A stretch of DNA of 64,000 bases, taken from the NCBI GenBank assembly GCA_947494325.1, contig CANLUS010000003.1, forward strand, positions 372,001 through 436,000, given 5' to 3'. Source of the stretch: an uncultured Flavobacteriaceae bacterium (GTDB lineage Bacteria; Bacteroidota; Bacteroidia; Flavobacteriales; Flavobacteriaceae). Below are positions 8,332-16,507 of the stretch, piece after piece. Under the pieces are notes generated by a model, which was given only the letters and a program-made list of their open reading frames with translations, was not told the DNA's origin and did no database searches. The position numbers and the translations under genes are program-made. Position 1 is the first letter of the stretch. Every line of letters begins with the position of its first letter.

Positions 8332-8957
8332 TGCATGAATTAGATATTGAAAGTTGGAATCGTAAAGCACATTTCCATTTTTTTAACCAGTTTGCAGATC
8401 CTTATTTTGCGGTTACCGTAGATTTTGATGTCACGAAGGTTTTCACGCATGCTGAAAAACAAGGGATTTCTTTTTTTGCGCTGTACTTGCATGCTTGCAT
8501 GAAAGCTATCAATAGTGTTGAAAATTTTAAATATCGTATTCTCGAAGAGAAAGTTATAGTACACGATGTTATTCATGCTTCGCCAACTATTGCAAGAAGA
8601 GATAATACGTTTGGCTGCTCATTTGTTTATTACGACGAAAATTTCGACAATTTTTATGCTAATTTTTTAAAGGAAAAAGAAAGAGTGTTGAACACAAAAG
8701 AGATGTTTCCTCCTGAAGAAGGTACTGATGCCTGTATTTATTGTTCAGCGATGCCCTGGTTTAATTTCTCAGGACATAAAGAGCCAGTTTTTGGAATAAA
8801 GAAGGAATCTGTACCTAAGTTAGCTTTTGGAAAATATGTTGAAAAGAATGGTGCTTTAATGATGCCAGTTGCAATTGCAGTCAATCACGCTTTGGTAGAT
8901 GGTTATCATGTTGGATTGTTTACAGCGTCTTTTCAGCAAGAACTGAATAATTTTTAA
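8331..8957 (+). CDS. Chloramphenicol acetyltransferase-like protein (CAT type A fold)
   Basis: 208 residues, near the usual CAT length. The catalytic motif NHALVDG is present at 185-191 with His186 and Asp190 (consensus HHxxxDG). Other CAT-type segments are FFALYLHACMKAIN and IYCSAMPWFNFSGHKEP. Family members acetylate chloramphenicol or act on unknown hydroxyl acceptors. Chromosomal copies in flavobacteria sit among housekeeping genes, as here at the end of the manA-HAD run, so a native metabolic role is as likely as resistance. Translationally coupled to the HAD gene (TGATG overlap). Confidence 0.85.
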   Translation: MHELDIESWNRKAHFHFFNQFADPYFAVTVDFDVTKVFTHAEKQGISFFALYLHACMKAINSVENFKYRILEEKVIVHDVIHASPTIARRDNTFGCSFVYYDENFDNFYANFLKEKERVLNTKEMFPPEEGTDACIYCSAMPWFNFSGHKEPVFGIKKESVPKLAFGKYVEKNGALMMPVAIAVNHALVDGYHVGLFTASFQQELNNF

Positions 8958-8991
8958 TAGTTTTTTAAATCTATATTAAGCTTAATTAGCT

Positions 8992-8999
8992 TAAATTTG
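8992..8999 (+). promoter_or_regulatory. -7 promoter box for the gene at 9020
   Basis: TAAATTTG, exact TAnnTTTG match, 20 bp before ATG 9020. Confidence 0.45.
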
Positions 9000-9019
9000 T
9001 CAAAAATAAAACCAGGATT

Positions 9020-9289
9020 ATGGCGAGTATTAAGAACTTAAAGAAAGATATTAATTATGTCTTATCGGATATAATAGAAGAATGTTATGTTTGGCAAATT
9101 TTACAAGAAGATGATAAAAAATCTGCAAAGGCCGAGAAGATTATTGACGAAACAATAGATGTTTTTGATGCGTTGATTGAAAAGGTAAATGCTAAGGATG
9201 TTGAAAATAAAAAATCTCATTTCAAAGCAATTAGTAAGGAACTTGAGGAAAAAGCAAATGGATTGTTAGGTAAAATTCAAAAACTATAA
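9020..9289 (+). CDS. Small hypothetical helical protein
   Basis: 89 residues, no signal peptide or membrane segment. It is highly charged and predicted helical throughout (KNLKKDINYVLSDIIEECYV, then repeated Lys/Glu/Asp heptad-like spacing), resembling a short helical hairpin. It has its own promoter box 20 bp upstream. I do not recognise a named family; small proteins of this type are conserved in Flavobacteriaceae. The context (between a CAT-like gene and another small gene) gives no functional clue. Confidence 0.65.
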   Translation: MASIKNLKKDINYVLSDIIEECYVWQILQEDDKKSAKAEKIIDETIDVFDALIEKVNAKDVENKKSHFKAISKELEEKANGLLGKIQKL

Positions 9290-9394
9290 ATAAAATGTTT
9301 TAGGAAAAATTTTAACATTTTTGTATGTTAAAATTTGTAATTTAGAAGAATAATTTACGTTCTAAAAGTAACTATATTTAATTTAATACCTACA

Positions 9395-9598
9395 ATGCCC
9401 ATGGCTAGAGCAATGTTTGAATACACTAAGACTGTATTAAAAAAGGTCAGTTTTAATGTGGATTTATTCTGTAAAGAATTAGATAAAGCCTTTTCTAGAT
9501 TATTACCGTACGAAATTGCGGAACTTAGAATTTGGCTGCAAGAATTTACGGCTAACAAACCGGAGTTAACGGTTTGTATTGCTAATTATAACCGATAA
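9395..9598 (+). CDS. Small hypothetical protein
   Basis: 67 residues if ATG 9395 is used; ATG 9401 (MARAMFEYTK) is equally possible. Mixed hydrophobic/charged helix-forming sequence (MFEYTKTVLKKVSFNVDLFCKELDKAFSRLLPYE) with a tail rich in Tyr/Asn. No signal or membrane segment. It is followed within 6 bp by a strong rho-independent terminator, which supports a real transcribed gene. No function can be proposed. Confidence 0.6.
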   Translation: MPMARAMFEYTKTVLKKVSFNVDLFCKELDKAFSRLLPYEIAELRIWLQEFTANKPELTVCIANYNR

Positions 9599-9603
9599 AA
9601 AAG

Positions 9604-9635
9604 AAAAGAGGCTTTCAAAAAAGCCTCTTTTTTTA
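9604..9635. terminator. Bidirectional rho-independent terminator
   Basis: Perfect 11-bp stem AAAAGAGGCTT / AAGCCTCTTTT (9604-9614 and 9621-9631), 6-nt loop, T run on the plus strand and A run on the other side. Serves the small gene (plus) and oxyR (minus), whose stop lies at its edge. Confidence 0.85.
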
Positions 9636-10571
9636 TTTTCGAATTGGACTAATAATACGTACATCGTTAAAGGATATTACCCCTCTTATAATACCATCGA
9701 TTGTATTTTTTAGAGCATCCACCAATTGCATTTTAAGTTGTGACTTATGATATACTAAGGCAACTTCGCGCGCAGGTGCTGGATTTTCAAACTCTTTTAA
9801 ATATTTTTTGTCTTCTTCTTTTAAGTCCAAGGTATGTAGATAAGGAAGTAATGTCATTCCCATACCTTCTTTTGATAGTTTCAACAAAGTACTAAAACTA
9901 CCGCTCTCTAATTTGAAAGAATCTGTAGTCGTGGTTTCAAAACTTCTGCAAATATTTATAACACTGTCTTTAAAACAATGACCGTCTTCTAATAATAGGA
10001 TGTCATCTATATTTAAATCATCTACCGTAATACGCTCTTTTTTAGATAAACGATGACTTTCACTCATAAAGCCAACAAAGGGTTCATAGTATAATACGCG
10101 TTCCTTAATATTTTCATTTTCTAATGGTGTACTGGCAATAGCAGCATCTAAGTGGCCATCTTTTAGTTTCTTTAATATTTCATTGGTATTGAGTTCTTCA
10201 ATTTTTAGATTGACTTTAGGATATTTCTTAATAAAGGTGTTTAAAAACAAAGGTAATAAGGTAGGCGTAATCGTTGGTATAATCCCGAGTTTGAATTCAC
10301 CTCCTATGTACCCTTTTTGTTGATCTACAATATCATTAATTCTATTGCTTTCATCCAAAATTACTTTGGCTTGATCTATTATTTTATGACCAACCGGTGT
10401 TAGTTCAATCGGCTTTTTCTTTCTATTAAAAATAACAATATCAAGTTCTTCTTCCAATTTTTGAATCTGCATACTCAAAGTTGGCTGGGTTACGAAGCAT
10501 TTTTCTGAAGCGAGCGTAAAGTTTTGATATTCAGCTACAGCTAAAACATATTTAAGTTGGGTAATAGTCAT
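9633..10571 (-). CDS. oxyR: LysR-type peroxide sensor OxyR
   Basis: 312 residues. N-terminal winged helix (MTITQLKYVLAVAEYQNFTL, HTH about residues 18-37) and a LysR effector domain. The redox pair is conserved: Cys199 and Cys208 in EDGHCFKDSVINIC have the same numbers as in E. coli OxyR, which forms a disulfide between them on H2O2 exposure. It is divergently placed from dps, a classic OxyR target, with about 106 bp between the two starts. The gene ends at a bidirectional terminator. Confidence 0.95.
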   Translation of the reverse strand: MTITQLKYVLAVAEYQNFTLASEKCFVTQPTLSMQIQKLEEELDIVIFNRKKKPIELTPVGHKIIDQAKVILDESNRINDIVDQQKGYIGGEFKLGIIPTITPTLLPLFLNTFIKKYPKVNLKIEELNTNEILKKLKDGHLDAAIASTPLENENIKERVLYYEPFVGFMSESHRLSKKERITVDDLNIDDILLLEDGHCFKDSVINICRSFETTTTDSFKLESGSFSTLLKLSKEGMGMTLLPYLHTLDLKEEDKKYLKEFENPAPAREVALVYHKSQLKMQLVDALKNTIDGIIRGVISFNDVRIISPIRK

Positions 10572-10587
10572 TGAGTATAAATTTTTA

Positions 10588-10610
10588 TGATAAAAATATA
10601 AAAACTATCA
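10588..10610. repeat. Inverted repeat TGATA-N13-TATCA in the oxyR-dps intergenic region
   Basis: Five-base arms at 10588-10592 and 10606-10610 around an A-rich centre, lying between the divergent starts. LysR regulators bind interrupted dyads, and the position suits OxyR, but the E. coli ATAG-N7-CTAT spacing is not present, so assignment to OxyR is only a guess. Confidence 0.3.
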
Positions 10611-10644
10611 ATCATACTTATAGTAAATGAAAATAAATTTCTCA

Positions 10645-10652
10645 TATTTTTG
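10645..10652 (+). promoter_or_regulatory. -7 promoter box for dps
   Basis: TATTTTTG, exact TAnnTTTG match, 25 bp before ATG 10678. It shows that the longer in-frame start at 10627 is not used. Confidence 0.55.
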
Positions 10653-10677
10653 TTTAAATATTAAAAATCAAATAGTT

Positions 10678-11148
10678 ATGAGTAAAATGATACTAGGATT
10701 AAATCGATCTAAAGTAGACGATTTAGTGGTGAATTTGAATGAGTTACTGGCAAATTATCAAGTTTATTATCAAAGTTTAAGAGGTTTACATTGGAATATC
10801 GAAGGAAAGTCATTTTTTGAGTTACATATGAAATTTGAAGAATTTTATACGGATACTCAAGAAAAAGTTGACTTAATCGCAGAACGTATACTGACCTTAG
10901 AAGGTACACCTTTGCACACATTTAATGATTATGAAAAAAATGCAAAAGTACCTGTGGGTAAAAATATTTCAGATGATGTGAAAGCTGTTGAGTTAGTTGT
11001 TCAATCCTTGACAGAATTGTTGAAAATTGAACGCAATTTACTTAATAAGTCTGATGATGCTAACGATGAAGGAACGAATGCCATGATGAGCGATTTTATC
11101 GCTGAACAAGAAAAAACTATTTGGATGATGAAGGCGTGGTTGAGTTAA
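10678..11148 (+). CDS. dps: Dps family DNA-protecting ferritin-like protein
   Basis: 156 residues from ATG 10678; the upstream ATG at 10627 precedes the promoter box. Dps dodecamers oxidise Fe(II) with H2O2 and store the iron, protecting DNA. Ferroxidase residues are recognisable at the subunit interface: His38 (GLHWN), His50 (ELHMKFEEFY) and the acidic residues Asp65 and Glu69 in KVDLIAERI. The C-terminal helix (EQEKTIWMMKAWL) is standard. Placement opposite oxyR suggests peroxide control. Converges on the acyltransferase gene with 6 bp between the stops. Confidence 0.93.
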   Translation: MSKMILGLNRSKVDDLVVNLNELLANYQVYYQSLRGLHWNIEGKSFFELHMKFEEFYTDTQEKVDLIAERILTLEGTPLHTFNDYEKNAKVPVGKNISDDVKAVELVVQSLTELLKIERNLLNKSDDANDEGTNAMMSDFIAEQEKTIWMMKAWLS

Positions 11149-11154
11149 GAAAAA

Positions 11155-11967
11155 TTAATAAAAATCGAAAAAATTTCGTTTTTTATTCAATGCTTCTTCT
11201 TGTTTTGCATATTCTTCAACAGGAATAACTTTTAATAAAGAAGGATGCTGTTCAATAGCAAATTGCAATTGCTCAACAATTTTTTCAACAGAATCATTTT
11301 CATAGTCAATATCCAATGGTTTTTTGATCACCATAGATTGTAGAACATTCCTTTTTTTGAGCATTAATCCTTTCTTGTCATAAGCTCGTCTAAAGCCATC
11401 GATCACAATCGGAATAACAATCGGCTTGTTTCTTTTAATGATATGTGCGGTACCCCTTCTAATAGGTTTAAAGGGCGTAGTTGTACCTTGAGGAAACGTA
11501 ATTACCCAGCCATCATTCAATGCTTTGCTAATGCTGCTTACATCCGACATCTTCACTTGCCGATTCACATCTTTACCTTCACTTCGCCAAGTTCTTTCAA
11601 TTGAAATGGATCCTGTATACGCAAATATTTTTGGAAGGATACCTGATTTCATCGTTTCTAATGCGGCCACATAATACAGGTTTAATTTTGGTTGCCAAAG
11701 GTAGCCCACATTTTTGATGTTGTCATCTCTTCCGCTTAAAGCGGCGTTAAAAACATGCATCATGGCAGCAACATCGGCAAAATATGTTTGATGATTAGAA
11801 ACAAATAGAACGCCACTATCTGGCAAATTTCTAATTATTTCTGAACCTTCAATATGTAACTTGTTAAACCCCTGATAACGTTGATGCGAAATAGCCCCAA
11901 TGAACCGTATTAAAAATTTTTTAAGGAATAAAGCATTACCAAAAGGATCTTGCTTATATAATTTCAT
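11155..11967 (-). CDS. PlsC-like 1-acylglycerol-3-phosphate acyltransferase with altered HX4D motif
   Basis: 270 residues. PlsC-family motif I appears as SNHQTYFADVAAM at 57-69: the catalytic His59 and Asp65 are separated by five residues instead of the canonical four. Motif III is FPQGTTTPF (usual FPEGTR) and motif II/IV regions (GSISIERTW, KPIVIPIVIDGFRRAY) are present. The protein would transfer acyl groups to lysophosphatidic acid or another lipid such as an aminolipid. The changed motifs suggest a distinct acceptor. Promoter box TATGTTTG is at 11990-11997 on the minus strand, 23 bp before the start. Confidence 0.82.
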   Translation of the reverse strand: MKLYKQDPFGNALFLKKFLIRFIGAISHQRYQGFNKLHIEGSEIIRNLPDSGVLFVSNHQTYFADVAAMMHVFNAALSGRDDNIKNVGYLWQPKLNLYYVAALETMKSGILPKIFAYTGSISIERTWRSEGKDVNRQVKMSDVSSISKALNDGWVITFPQGTTTPFKPIRRGTAHIIKRNKPIVIPIVIDGFRRAYDKKGLMLKKRNVLQSMVIKKPLDIDYENDSVEKIVEQLQFAIEQHPSLLKVIPVEEYAKQEEALNKKRNFFDFY

Positions 11968-11989
11968 TTAAATGATGAGTTGTTTTGAA

Positions 11990-11997
11990 CAAACATA
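11990..11997 (-). promoter_or_regulatory. -7 promoter box for the acyltransferase gene
   Basis: TATGTTTG on the minus strand, exact TAnnTTTG match, 22 bp before ATG 11967. Confidence 0.5.
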
Positions 11998-12017
11998 CAA
12001 AAGAAATAGTTGAAATA

Positions 12018-12644
12018 CTACTTTAAATAATCTTTAATCTCACTTAATATCATCGCCGTTGCACCCCAAACTATATAATCATTTAGTTTAAAACACGGTA
12101 CATCTACTTTCTTCATATAGGAGGTACTCATATTTTGAATTACTACAGCACGATCGTCTAAAATGTCTGTTAATCTCACTTCAATAAGGGTCGAAACTTC
12201 ATGATTTGCAATAAATTTAGGTCTATATTCAATGGTTCCGATAAAAGGACTAACCCAAAAATTACTCGGAGGAATATATGTTTTTGTGAGCTCTTTAATA
12301 ATAGAGACATCCTCCATTGGTACAGCCGTTTCTTCATAAGTTTCTCGCAATGCAGTATGTGCTAAATTGGTGTCATTTTTTTCAATCTTGCCACCAGGGA
12401 AACTTATTTGAGCAGAATGAGTTCCATTGTAACTGGCCCGTTGCGTCAATAAAAAATGTGTTTCATTATGTTGATTGGGATAAAAAAGTGCTAGAACGGC
12501 AGCACTTTTGGCGTCTGGTTTTACAATCGACCCAAAATCAATTTCTTTTCGGATATCGGGAGCCATTTTGAATTGCGAATCAATTCCACCTAGCGGTTTC
12601 TTTTGTAAGCCAGAAATATGTGTTAAAAATGAATTGAAATCCAT
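12018..12644 (-). CDS. Nudix hydrolase, CoA pyrophosphatase type
   Basis: 208 residues. The Nudix box runs from Gly84 to about residue 108 (SFPGGK, then LRETYEET at 99-106 as the RExxEE core). It is preceded by LLTQRASYNGTHSAQISFPGG (interrupted here as LLTQRA and HSAQISFPGG), the signature of the CoA pyrophosphatase group (NudL/PCD1, UPF0035). Those enzymes cleave CoA and acyl-CoA to phosphopantetheine and 3',5'-ADP. Located 50 bp upstream of the acyltransferase on the same strand; co-transcription possible though that gene has its own promoter box. Confidence 0.88.
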   Translation of the reverse strand: MDFNSFLTHISGLQKKPLGGIDSQFKMAPDIRKEIDFGSIVKPDAKSAAVLALFYPNQHNETHFLLTQRASYNGTHSAQISFPGGKIEKNDTNLAHTALRETYEETAVPMEDVSIIKELTKTYIPPSNFWVSPFIGTIEYRPKFIANHEVSTLIEVRLTDILDDRAVVIQNMSTSYMKKVDVPCFKLNDYIVWGATAMILSEIKDYLK

Positions 12645-12756
12645 TAAATGTTTTAATTTTACAAAGAGCTAATTTACTATTTAATATGATGAAATTTTCT
12701 AAAAAAGAATAGAAAGTATTAAGAGTATTTAGCGACAAAGAATTCAAAATGAATAT

Positions 12757-13890
12757 ATGAAAATAGGTATTGTATGTTATCCAACTTTTGGTGGGAGTGG
12801 GGTTGTTGCAACAGAATTAGGAATTGCGTTGGCAAATAAAGGTCATGAAGTACACTTCATTACCTATAATCAACCAGTGCGATTGAACGCTCTATCTAAG
12901 AATATTCATTTTCATGAAGTTTTTGTTGAAGAATATCCTTTGTTCCATTTCCAACCATATGAATTAGCCTTATCGAGTAAGTTAGTGGCCATGATAAAAC
13001 TTCACGACATAGAAATTTTACATGTGCATTATGCTATACCACATGCTTATGCGGCCTATATGGCCAAACAAATGTTGAAAGAAGATGGCATTGAAATCCC
13101 GATTGTTACCACCTTACATGGCACCGATATTACCTTAGTAGGAAGTCATCCTAATTATAAAACGGCAGTCGAATTTAGTATTAATAATTCTGATGAAGTA
13201 ACAACCGTATCTCATAGTCTAAAGAAAGACACCTTACGTTTATTTAATATTCGAAAAGATATTAAGGTTGTTCATAATTTCATTGATGTAGACAAGTATG
13301 CAAAGGCACAGAAGGAAGAATGTGTGAGAGGTAACTTAGCAAGACCAGATCAAAAAATATTGACACATATTAGTAATTTTAGACCTGTAAAACGTATTCA
13401 AGATGTTGTCGAAATATTTTATAAAGTGCAAAAGGCGATTGATGCTAAATTATTAATGGTAGGTGATGGTCCAGAGAGAGATGTAGCAGAGAAAAAAGTA
13501 ATTGAATTAGGAATTAGCGATAAAGTAATATTTCTTGGTAATAGTAGTGAAGTTGATAAAATATTATGCCTATCTGATTTGTTCTTGTTACCATCAGAAA
13601 CTGAAAGTTTCGGATTGGCAGCCTTAGAAGCAATGGCTGCAAATACCCCAGTAATATCAACAAACTCTGGTGGCCTGGCGGAAGTTAATAGTGATGGTGT
13701 AACGGGGTATTTAAGTAATGTTGGCAATACTGAGGAGATGGCCCAAAATGCGATATCTATACTCGAAAACGACGAAAGACTTAATGCATTTAAGGAAAAC
13801 GCTTTTAAATTTTCTCAACAATTTTCTTTAGAAACTATTTTACCGCAATACGAAGATATTTATAGATCGGTAAAAGTGGGTATCTGTTAA
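12757..13890 (+). CDS. bshA: N-acetyl-alpha-D-glucosaminyl L-malate synthase BshA
   Basis: 377 residues, GT4 glycosyltransferase. Catalyses the first step of bacillithiol synthesis, joining GlcNAc from UDP-GlcNAc to L-malate. The BshA-type N-terminus is clear (CYPTFGGSGVVATELG), as is LHGTDITLVG at about residue 122, and the GT4 donor-site motif ETESFGLAALEAMAANTPV near 285-303. The bacillithiol-completing enzyme BshC is encoded at 54.8 kb in this window; BshB is not here. The stop is one base from the convergent aroB stop. Confidence 0.95.
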   Translation: MKIGIVCYPTFGGSGVVATELGIALANKGHEVHFITYNQPVRLNALSKNIHFHEVFVEEYPLFHFQPYELALSSKLVAMIKLHDIEILHVHYAIPHAYAAYMAKQMLKEDGIEIPIVTTLHGTDITLVGSHPNYKTAVEFSINNSDEVTTVSHSLKKDTLRLFNIRKDIKVVHNFIDVDKYAKAQKEECVRGNLARPDQKILTHISNFRPVKRIQDVVEIFYKVQKAIDAKLLMVGDGPERDVAEKKVIELGISDKVIFLGNSSEVDKILCLSDLFLLPSETESFGLAALEAMAANTPVISTNSGGLAEVNSDGVTGYLSNVGNTEEMAQNAISILENDERLNAFKENAFKFSQQFSLETILPQYEDIYRSVKVGIC

Positions 13891-13891
13891 A

Positions 13892-14959
13892 TTATTGATT
13901 GTAAAAATCGAAGCCTTCTACTAGAACTGAATTCGATACTGTGCAATCGATTTTGAATTGAGCCAAATTTTCTAGCAGTACGAAATTTACAGTGGATCCA
14001 ATATTTTTTTTATCGTATTTCATTAAATCGATAATAGCATCATAATCTGCTTGTAGAATTTCTATCTTCCCAAAAAAATCGATTATTGTTGATTTTATAC
14101 TATCAAGTTCATCCTTCGGGAAATTTAGTAGTTTGCTAGAGAAGTAACCTTCTATAACCATACCTACAGCAATAGCTTCACCATGAGTTAATGTTTCTTT
14201 TTGTGTACTTTCTAAAAAATAGGATTCGATGGCATGTCCAATAGTATGTCCGAAATTTAATATTTTTCGCAATCCATTCTCTTTCGGGTCTTGCAGTACA
14301 ACTTCGTTTTTTATTTCTATTGAACGATAAATAAGTTCATCTAAATTGGCATCAAGTAACTTCGAATTTGATTTAATTTTATCCCATAATTTGGTGTCAT
14401 AGGTTAATCCGTACTTTATGATTTCCGCCAGGCCAGAATGTAACTCTCTTTTCGGAACCGTAAATAAAAAAGAAGAATCTATTAAAACCATTTCTGGATT
14501 GCTGAAGAGCCCAATTAAATTCTTTAAGGTACCTAAATCCACTCCAGTTTTACTACCTACAGAAGCATCTACCATACTTAGTAAGGTGGTTGGAATATTG
14601 ATAAATTTAATCCCTCTTTTAAAGGTAGACGCAACAAAACCGCCTAAATCAGTTACCATACCGCCTCCTAAGTTTATTAGTAAGCTTTTTCTATCAGCAT
14701 TTAAATCGGTTAAAGCTTTCCATACCAAGACACATGTGTCAATGTTTTTATGAATTTCTCCTGCTTTTATTTCTATGGTTTCAATGTTTTCATTAGAATC
14801 CAATTTAGTCAAGAAACGAGGAAGGCAATCTTTTTTAGTGTTTTCATCAACTAAAATGATCATTTTTGAAGGTTTGTTCGTAGCGATATAACGATTTAGC
14901 CTTTTAAAAGCCTCTGATTGAAAATGTACTTGATAATTGGTAGCTTGAATAGAATTCAC
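13892..14959 (-). CDS. aroB: 3-dehydroquinate synthase
   Basis: 355 residues from a GTG start at 14957-14959; no in-frame ATG lies upstream. Second step of the shikimate pathway (DAHP to 3-dehydroquinate), NAD- and zinc-dependent. NAD-binding loop GGGMVTDLGGF at 98-108, TTLLSMVDASVGSKTGVD at 124-141, zinc ligand region HSGLAEIIKYG at 174-184 and FGHTIGHAIE with its two His. Normal length. Convergent and almost overlapping with bshA. Confidence 0.95.
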   Translation of the reverse strand: MNSIQATNYQVHFQSEAFKRLNRYIATNKPSKMIILVDENTKKDCLPRFLTKLDSNENIETIEIKAGEIHKNIDTCVLVWKALTDLNADRKSLLINLGGGMVTDLGGFVASTFKRGIKFINIPTTLLSMVDASVGSKTGVDLGTLKNLIGLFSNPEMVLIDSSFLFTVPKRELHSGLAEIIKYGLTYDTKLWDKIKSNSKLLDANLDELIYRSIEIKNEVVLQDPKENGLRKILNFGHTIGHAIESYFLESTQKETLTHGEAIAVGMVIEGYFSSKLLNFPKDELDSIKSTIIDFFGKIEILQADYDAIIDLMKYDKKNIGSTVNFVLLENLAQFKIDCTVSNSVLVEGFDFYNQ

Positions 14960-15047
14960 AGTAGCATTTGTTTTTTATAATAAAAGGCGAATTTATTGAA
15001 AAATATTGTGGGCAGTAATTATATTTGCTAAAAAGATCAACCTTCCA

Positions 15048-16211
15048 ATGAAAAAAATATTTGAAGATACAGAGACAGCTTTTGCTTTGAAAACAGATAC
15101 CGAACTAGATCGAGCTTATTTTTTATTCAAAATGATTCAAAGCGAACCTTTAGTTAGAATAGGTACTGCCATTACGAATTTTGCTTTAAAGGCGCATATG
15201 CCAGTTGAACATTTAATTAGAGCATCTGTTTTTGATCATTTTTGCGGAGGTGTTACCGAAGAAGATTGTTTACCAGTTATAGAAAAAATGTATACCAAAA
15301 ATGTGCACGCCACCTTAGATTATTCAGTTGAGGGAAAAGAAGATGAAAATCAATTTGATTTAGCTCAAAAGATAATTTTGCAAAATATTGATTTTGCTCA
15401 GGAGAAGAACAGTATCCCATTTGCTGTTTTTAAACCGACAGGTTTTGGACGTTTTGCCTTGTATCAGAAGCTCACTGAAGGAATAGAACTAACCACTGAA
15501 GAGAAATCAGAATGGCAGAAAGTAATTCAACGTTTCGATACGGTTTGTAAAGTGGCTCACGATAAAAATGTAACGCTCTTAATCGATGCGGAAGAAAGCT
15601 GGATGCAGGGTGCAGCAGATGATTTAATTGAGTTAATGATGCAAACGTATAATAAAGAAAAGGCAATAGTCTTTAGTACTTTACAAATGTATCGTTGGGA
15701 TCGCTTAGATTACTTAAAAGGATTGTATAAGCGTGCTATAGCGAATGGTTTTTGTGTTGGAATGAAGGTGGTACGAGGCGCTTATATGGAGAAGGAACGA
15801 GAGCGGGCTGAAGAGAAAGGATATCCATCTCCTATTTGTAAAGATAAGCAAGCCACCGATGACAATTATAACGCGGCTATTAGATTTATGATGGATAACG
15901 AAAAAATGGCCTTGTTCGCAGGAACACATAATGAAGAAAGTTCTCACTTGCTCATGGAGCTCGCCGACGAAAAGGAAATTTCTAAAAACGATAGTAGGCT
16001 TTGGTTCGGACAATTATATGGCATGAGTGATCATATTAGCTATAATTTGGCGAAAGAAGGATATAATGTAGCGAAATATCTACCTTACGGACCCGTAAGA
16101 GATGTAATGCCTTATCTCATTCGAAGAGCCGAAGAAAATACCTCAGTATCGGGGCAAACGAGTCGAGAATTGAGTTTGTTAAAGAGGGAACGAAAGCGAA
16201 GAAAATTATAG
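15048..16211 (+). CDS. putA: Proline dehydrogenase (monofunctional, FAD-dependent)
   Basis: 387 residues from ATG 15048 (a TTG 42 bp upstream is open but unlikely). Oxidises proline to pyrroline-5-carboxylate and passes electrons to quinone. Family signatures: MKVVRGAYMEKER near residues 252-264, DNYNAAIRFM, and the substrate/FAD segment YLPYGPVRDVMPYLIRRAEEN near 345-365 with the paired Arg. It lacks the P5C dehydrogenase half of enterobacterial PutA. The final base of its stop is the first base of the next gene. Confidence 0.93.
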   Translation: MKKIFEDTETAFALKTDTELDRAYFLFKMIQSEPLVRIGTAITNFALKAHMPVEHLIRASVFDHFCGGVTEEDCLPVIEKMYTKNVHATLDYSVEGKEDENQFDLAQKIILQNIDFAQEKNSIPFAVFKPTGFGRFALYQKLTEGIELTTEEKSEWQKVIQRFDTVCKVAHDKNVTLLIDAEESWMQGAADDLIELMMQTYNKEKAIVFSTLQMYRWDRLDYLKGLYKRAIANGFCVGMKVVRGAYMEKERERAEEKGYPSPICKDKQATDDNYNAAIRFMMDNEKMALFAGTHNEESSHLLMELADEKEISKNDSRLWFGQLYGMSDHISYNLAKEGYNVAKYLPYGPVRDVMPYLIRRAEENTSVSGQTSRELSLLKRERKRRKL

Positions 16212-16504
16212 TGATTTCTACCGATGAGATAAAAAAGATCCTAGAAAAGAATAGTAAAAGCCTTGTTCAAGAGCTTAAGCAGAGCAAAGAACTTGTCATT
16301 TTATTGAATAAATCTGCCTACACTAAATTATCGGAAGAAGAGAAGGCAAAAGTAAAATCTCAGTTATTAGACGTATTAAAAAGTATACCAGCGCTGGCTG
16401 TTTTTTTATTACCAGGAGGTTTGGTGCTATTACCCATTATCGCGAAATTAATTCCGGATATTCTGCCAAGCGCTTTTAGAGATCATCCAAATAAAGATGA
16501 ATAA
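16211..16504 (+). CDS. Short LETM1-like membrane protein
   Basis: 97 residues from a GTG start overlapping the proline dehydrogenase stop by one base, which argues for coupled translation. The N-terminal 55 residues are charged and helical. The C-terminal third contains LKSIPALAVFLLPGG and LLPIIAKLIPDILPSAFRD, the pattern of the conserved LETM1 core (hydrophobic segment ending in P-x-LPS-F), as in LETM1-related proteins annotated in Flavobacteriia, but here without the long N-terminal part. One membrane segment at about 57-80. Function unknown; mitochondrial LETM1 affects cation/proton exchange, which cannot be transferred to this short protein. Confidence 0.65.
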   Translation: MISTDEIKKILEKNSKSLVQELKQSKELVILLNKSAYTKLSEEEKAKVKSQLLDVLKSIPALAVFLLPGGLVLLPIIAKLIPDILPSAFRDHPNKDE

Positions 16505-16507
16505 GAA

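Noticed and set aside
9555-9577. Inverted repeat ACAAACCG / CGGTTTGT
   Set aside because: It is inside the coding part of the 67-residue protein and no T tract follows; the real terminator is at 9604.
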